In this document: piece after piece, positions 6,915 through 8,966 of the stretch
How the letters are laid out: every line of letters begins with the position of its first letter
How positions within the stretch are numbered: position 1 is the first letter of the stretch
Assembly: GCA_023253245.1 (NCBI GenBank)
Contig: JALRHB010000052.1
Location: 1 to 8,966 of the forward strand
Length of the DNA stretch: 8,966 nt
From: Polynucleobacter sp.
GTDB lineage: Bacteria > Pseudomonadota > Gammaproteobacteria > Burkholderiales > Burkholderiaceae
Reading direction: 5' to 3'
Made by a program: the position numbers and the translations under genes
Notes under the pieces: generated by a model
What the model was told of the DNA's origin: nothing
What the model saw: the letters and a program-made list of their open reading frames with translations, nothing else
Databases searched by the model: none

Positions 6915-7617
6915 TAAGCAACACAACTTTTCCAAGTTCATCGAAATCAAGGATGTCATTGTCAAAAGCAATGATCGCACTATTCTTAATATTCCACATG
7001 CGATTATCCCTGCCGATCGCATTTGTGCTTGTATTGGCCCCAATGGTGCCGGAAAGACAACTTTATTAAAACTGCTAGATGGGCTAATTAAGCCTGATAC
7101 TGGTAGCGTGACTCACTCTTTTGCAGCCAATCAATCCTCATTGGTCTTGCATCACACTCCTATGATTAAGGCCTCTACTAAAACGAATATAGCCATAGTA
7201 AGAGACATAGACCCATCGATATCTTCCCAAGATATTGGTGTGGTGATGGAGCAAATTGGACTTAGCAACCTAGCAGACATTCCAGCCCATAAGCTTTCTG
7301 CGGGAGAGCGACAAAAACTTTGTTTGGGGCGCGCTATTTTGCAAAAACCCCATTTAGTGTTACTTGATGAACCTACTGCTAACCTCGACCCAACCACCAC
7401 GGATCAAGTAGAGCAAATCATAAGGCAGTTTAAGCTTCAAGGTTCTGAAGTGATCTTTACATCCCATCAACTAGCTCAAGTGCAACGGTTGGCTGAATAT
7501 CTTCTTTTTATTGATCATGGCGAGATAAAAGAAAAAGGACCCGTAGGCCCTTTTTTTACCAACCCCCAGACACAAGCAGCTAAACGCTACTTACAACAAG
7601 AGTTGTTAGTCGACTAA
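6907..7617 (+). CDS. tupC: TupC-type tungstate/molybdate ABC transporter ATP-binding protein
   Basis: Cytoplasmic ATPase of 236 residues that drives the TupB permease. It has Walker A GPNGAGKT (44-51), signature LSAGERQ (130-136, A in place of the usual second G of LSGGQ), Walker B HLVLLDEP (149-156, catalytic E155), D-loop NLD (159-161) and switch histidine H187. The Q-loop glutamine is not apparent: the segment is LVLHHTPM (79-86), with H82 at the expected position. I chose the ATG at 6907, inside the end of tupB; a TTG at 6877 would add ten residues copied from the tupB overlap and has no better ribosome site. There is no C-terminal TOBE domain of the ModC type, which agrees with TupC. An intrinsic-terminator-like hairpin lies within its last 30 codons. 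The stop (7615-7617) directly abuts the convergent gene's stop. Confidence 0.87.
   Translation: MDSKQHNFSKFIEIKDVIVKSNDRTILNIPHAIIPADRICACIGPNGAGKTTLLKLLDGLIKPDTGSVTHSFAANQSSLVLHHTPMIKASTKTNIAIVRDIDPSISSQDIGVVMEQIGLSNLADIPAHKLSAGERQKLCLGRAILQKPHLVLLDEPTANLDPTTTDQVEQIIRQFKLQGSEVIFTSHQLAQVQRLAEYLLFIDHGEIKEKGPVGPFFTNPQTQAAKRYLQQELLVD
7532..7555 (-). terminator. possible bidirectional hairpin terminator, best oriented for the fdh operon
   Basis: AAAAAGG (7532-7538) pairs with CCTTTTT (7549-7555), with two further CC/GG pairs inside and a CGTA loop. Read on the minus strand, the hairpin is followed by CTTTTAT, giving a long T-rich tail, and it lies about 63-86 bases past the small secreted gene's stop, a sensible place to end the fdh transcript. 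On the plus strand it lies inside tupC. The stem is mostly A-T, so strength is uncertain. Confidence 0.45.
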
Positions 7618-7887
7618 TTACTTCGCCGCGGGTGCTGCTGCCACAGGCGGTACAAATGGTGGAGGAGCAACACATGCACCAGGGGCTGGAGTGCCAGAAA
7701 CCTTGTATTGGTCAGCAATTTTATTTTGCACCTGACATAGCTTGAAAGCCCCAACCTTCGCAGCATAGTCTGTTTTAGCTTTTTTGAGGTCAGCAGCAGC
7801 TTGCGCCTCTGGAGACAAAGGTGGGAAAAAAGCAAAGCTAGAGCTTGCTACCAAAGCGCCGATTGTGAAGGCAATGATTTTTTTCAT
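7618..7887 (-). CDS. small secreted protein of unknown function, in the fdh operon
   Basis: I do not recognise this 89-residue protein. It has a clear signal peptide: MKK, a hydrophobic core (IIAFTIGALVASSS), and a likely cleavage after SFA at residue 19. The mature part of about 70 residues has a short Ala/Lys helical region (about 26-48, AQAAADLKKAKTDYAAK), two cysteines (C51, C72) that could form a disulfide in the periplasm, and a Pro/Ala-rich tail (about 66-88). There is no lipobox and no membrane helix after the signal. The ATG at 7885-7887 is preceded by a strong AAGGAC whose first bases are the stop codon of the formate dehydrogenase gamma gene, leaving 10 bases between the genes. Co-expression with fdh is therefore very likely. 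A longer in-frame reading from 7956 would run into that gene and bury the signal peptide, so I reject it. An accessory or assembly role for the periplasmic dehydrogenase is only an inference. Confidence 0.8.
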   Translation of the reverse strand: MKKIIAFTIGALVASSSFAFFPPLSPEAQAAADLKKAKTDYAAKVGAFKLCQVQNKIADQYKVSGTPAPGACVAPPPFVPPVAAAPAAK

Positions 7888-7893
7888 GGCTTC

Positions 7894-7899
7894 GTCCTT
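7894..7899 (-). promoter_or_regulatory. Shine-Dalgarno overlapping the fdh gamma stop codon
   Basis: On the minus strand the sequence reads TAAGGAC, six bases, ATG: the gamma-subunit stop TAA is part of the ribosome site of the small secreted gene. This fixes the start at 7887 and implies translational coupling. Confidence 0.75.
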
Positions 7900-8950
7900 A
7901 TTTAACTTTGTTATACCAAATTTCATGATGCTCCTTAGCCCAAGTAGCATCAACATAACCTGTTTTCATTCCATCAATAGAGCCTTGCATACCAATGGTA
8001 CCGATGTAGATATGACCCATAGCCATGGCTGTCATCAACAAGGCAGCAGAAGCATGAATAATATCGGCTAACTGCATGGTGCCACGCCAATACTCAATTC
8101 CAGGCACAGGAACGATCATATCCAACACCCATCCAGAAGCTGAAATGATGAGCCCCAAAAAGACCATACCGAACCAGAACCAAAATTTCTCGCCAAAATT
8201 AAAGAATCCCGATGGCACATGCTTACCCGACAGCAGACCGCCGAATGATTTGATCCAGGCTACATCATCAGCTTCGAACATATTCTTACGAACAAAGAGG
8301 AAGAAAAAAACGATGATGCTAAGAGTAAACAATGGTCCTACGAAGTTATGGATGTTCTTGCAAATGAATAGGAAGATCCCAAAGAGAGTGCCCCCCATCA
8401 CTGGCAAAGCAAAAAACTTTCCATACAGAATTAGTAAGCCTGTAAATGCCAAAGCGACAAAGCTAAAGGCCATCGTCCAGTGGGTGTAACGCTCTAAATC
8501 TGTAAAGCGCTTAATCTTAGTTCCAGAGAGTGGCTCATGTAATTTGATAGGGCCACGCAAGGTATACATCGCCAAAACACCAAAGAAAGCAAAAGCTAGT
8601 AGCCAAGCCCCATATACGGTGATAACACCATTGCGTATTAAACGCCACTGTTGGCCAGACTTTTGAATCAATACACCACGCTCACTTACAGGTCCGTTTG
8701 TAAAGTTCGGGGTATCACTATTAACTTTTCGCCAGATTGGAGCGTTGTTTCCAGGCTGGTTATTTGCAGCTTGTATTTGCGCTTGAGCGCTATCCGAATC
8801 ACGCCCAACTTCCATGATATTGGCTGATTCAACCTTAGGTAGCGCGGCAGCACCTGGCTGCTGCGCAAAACTAAGCCCACTCATTATTGAGAGTGAAATG
8901 CCCGCTGCTAACACCCAAAGGCGTATATCGCTGGTTGTAAATGATTTCAT
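7898..8950 (-). CDS. formate dehydrogenase gamma (cytochrome b556) subunit, FdnI/FdoI type
   Basis: Membrane subunit of 350 residues that takes electrons from the periplasmic formate dehydrogenase iron-sulfur subunit through two b hemes to quinone. The core matches FdnI: RYTHW with H157, NIHNF with H201, and H299 and H313 spaced 14 apart exactly as H155 and H169 in E. coli FdnI; these four are the heme ligands in that family. Membrane helices are at about 109-130, 159-178, 201-221, 258-280 and 296-320. Unlike the ~217-residue E. coli subunit it has a long N-terminal extension: a signal-peptide-like segment (11-29, ending SFA-QQ), a polar Gln/Ala/Asn-rich periplasmic stretch (about 30-100), and an added helix. 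The ATG at 8948-8950 has GAGGAC upstream. Alpha and beta subunits are expected just beyond the right edge. It is followed after 10 bases by a small secreted protein gene. Confidence 0.92.
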   Translation of the reverse strand: MKSFTTSDIRLWVLAAGISLSIMSGLSFAQQPGAAALPKVESANIMEVGRDSDSAQAQIQAANNQPGNNAPIWRKVNSDTPNFTNGPVSERGVLIQKSGQQWRLIRNGVITVYGAWLLAFAFFGVLAMYTLRGPIKLHEPLSGTKIKRFTDLERYTHWTMAFSFVALAFTGLLILYGKFFALPVMGGTLFGIFLFICKNIHNFVGPLFTLSIIVFFFLFVRKNMFEADDVAWIKSFGGLLSGKHVPSGFFNFGEKFWFWFGMVFLGLIISASGWVLDMIVPVPGIEYWRGTMQLADIIHASAALLMTAMAMGHIYIGTIGMQGSIDGMKTGYVDATWAKEHHEIWYNKVK

Positions 8951-8956
8951 GCGAGT

Positions 8957-8962
8957 GTCCTC
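8957..8962 (-). promoter_or_regulatory. Shine-Dalgarno of the gamma subunit, probably fused to an upstream stop
   Basis: The minus strand reads TGAGGAC, six bases, ATG, the same layout as TAAGGAC, six bases, ATG at the next gene. The TGA (8961-8963) is probably the stop of the fdh beta-subunit gene, but only 16 bases of context are available. Confidence 0.5.
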
Positions 8963-8966
8963 AAAC

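Noticed and set aside
7888..7956. Longer start for the small secreted protein at 7956
   Set aside because: It would overlap the formate dehydrogenase gamma gene and bury the signal peptide; the ATG at 7887 has a strong Shine-Dalgarno.
8076..8489. 137-codon open frame on the plus strand
   Set aside because: It is antisense to the gamma subunit's membrane region, has a Lys/Pro/Asn-rich composition typical of a shadow frame, and shows no family motif.

Overview
The window looks like a compact, moderately AT-leaning betaproteobacterial chromosome segment, most likely from a small-genome Burkholderiaceae member such as Polynucleobacter. That assignment is an impression from protein families and gene density, not a database match. 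Genes sit on both strands with almost no spacing: several neighbours overlap by 1 to 8 bases, and the longest gene-free stretch is 176 bases (1202-1377). I see no rRNA, tRNA, CRISPR array, insertion sequence or phage gene.

Layout: (1) 1-1201, minus strand: a YqaA-type membrane protein followed by a truncated 3-hydroxybutyrate dehydrogenase. (2) 1378-3737, plus strand: an acyl-CoA dehydrogenase and a class III CoA-transferase joined by a TAATG overlap, probably an acid-activation and alpha,beta-desaturation (or reduction) pair of unknown substrate. (3) 3734-6152, minus strand: a three-gene overlapping operon reading small BFD-like [2Fe-2S] protein, YbhP-like EEP phosphodiesterase, cardiolipin synthase. 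(4) 6219-7617, plus strand: a TupB-type permease and a TupC-type ATPase of a tungstate (or molybdate) importer, with no substrate-binding protein in the window. (5) 7618-8950, minus strand: the cytochrome b (gamma) subunit of a respiratory formate dehydrogenase, followed by a small secreted protein of unknown function. The catalytic and iron-sulfur subunits should lie beyond the right edge.

How they fit together: formate dehydrogenases carry a W- or Mo-pterin cofactor, so a metal importer next to the fdh operon makes functional sense. The minus-strand lipid operon recalls the E. coli ybhP-clsB arrangement, but its synthase has the two-membrane-helix ClsA form. The most useful leads are the unassigned small secreted protein translationally linked to fdh, the importer that lacks a binding protein and has altered coupling residues, the apparently leaderless divergent promoter pair at 6153-6218, and the acyl-CoA dehydrogenase whose catalytic base appears relocated. 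I did not find a clearly novel defence or mobile system.
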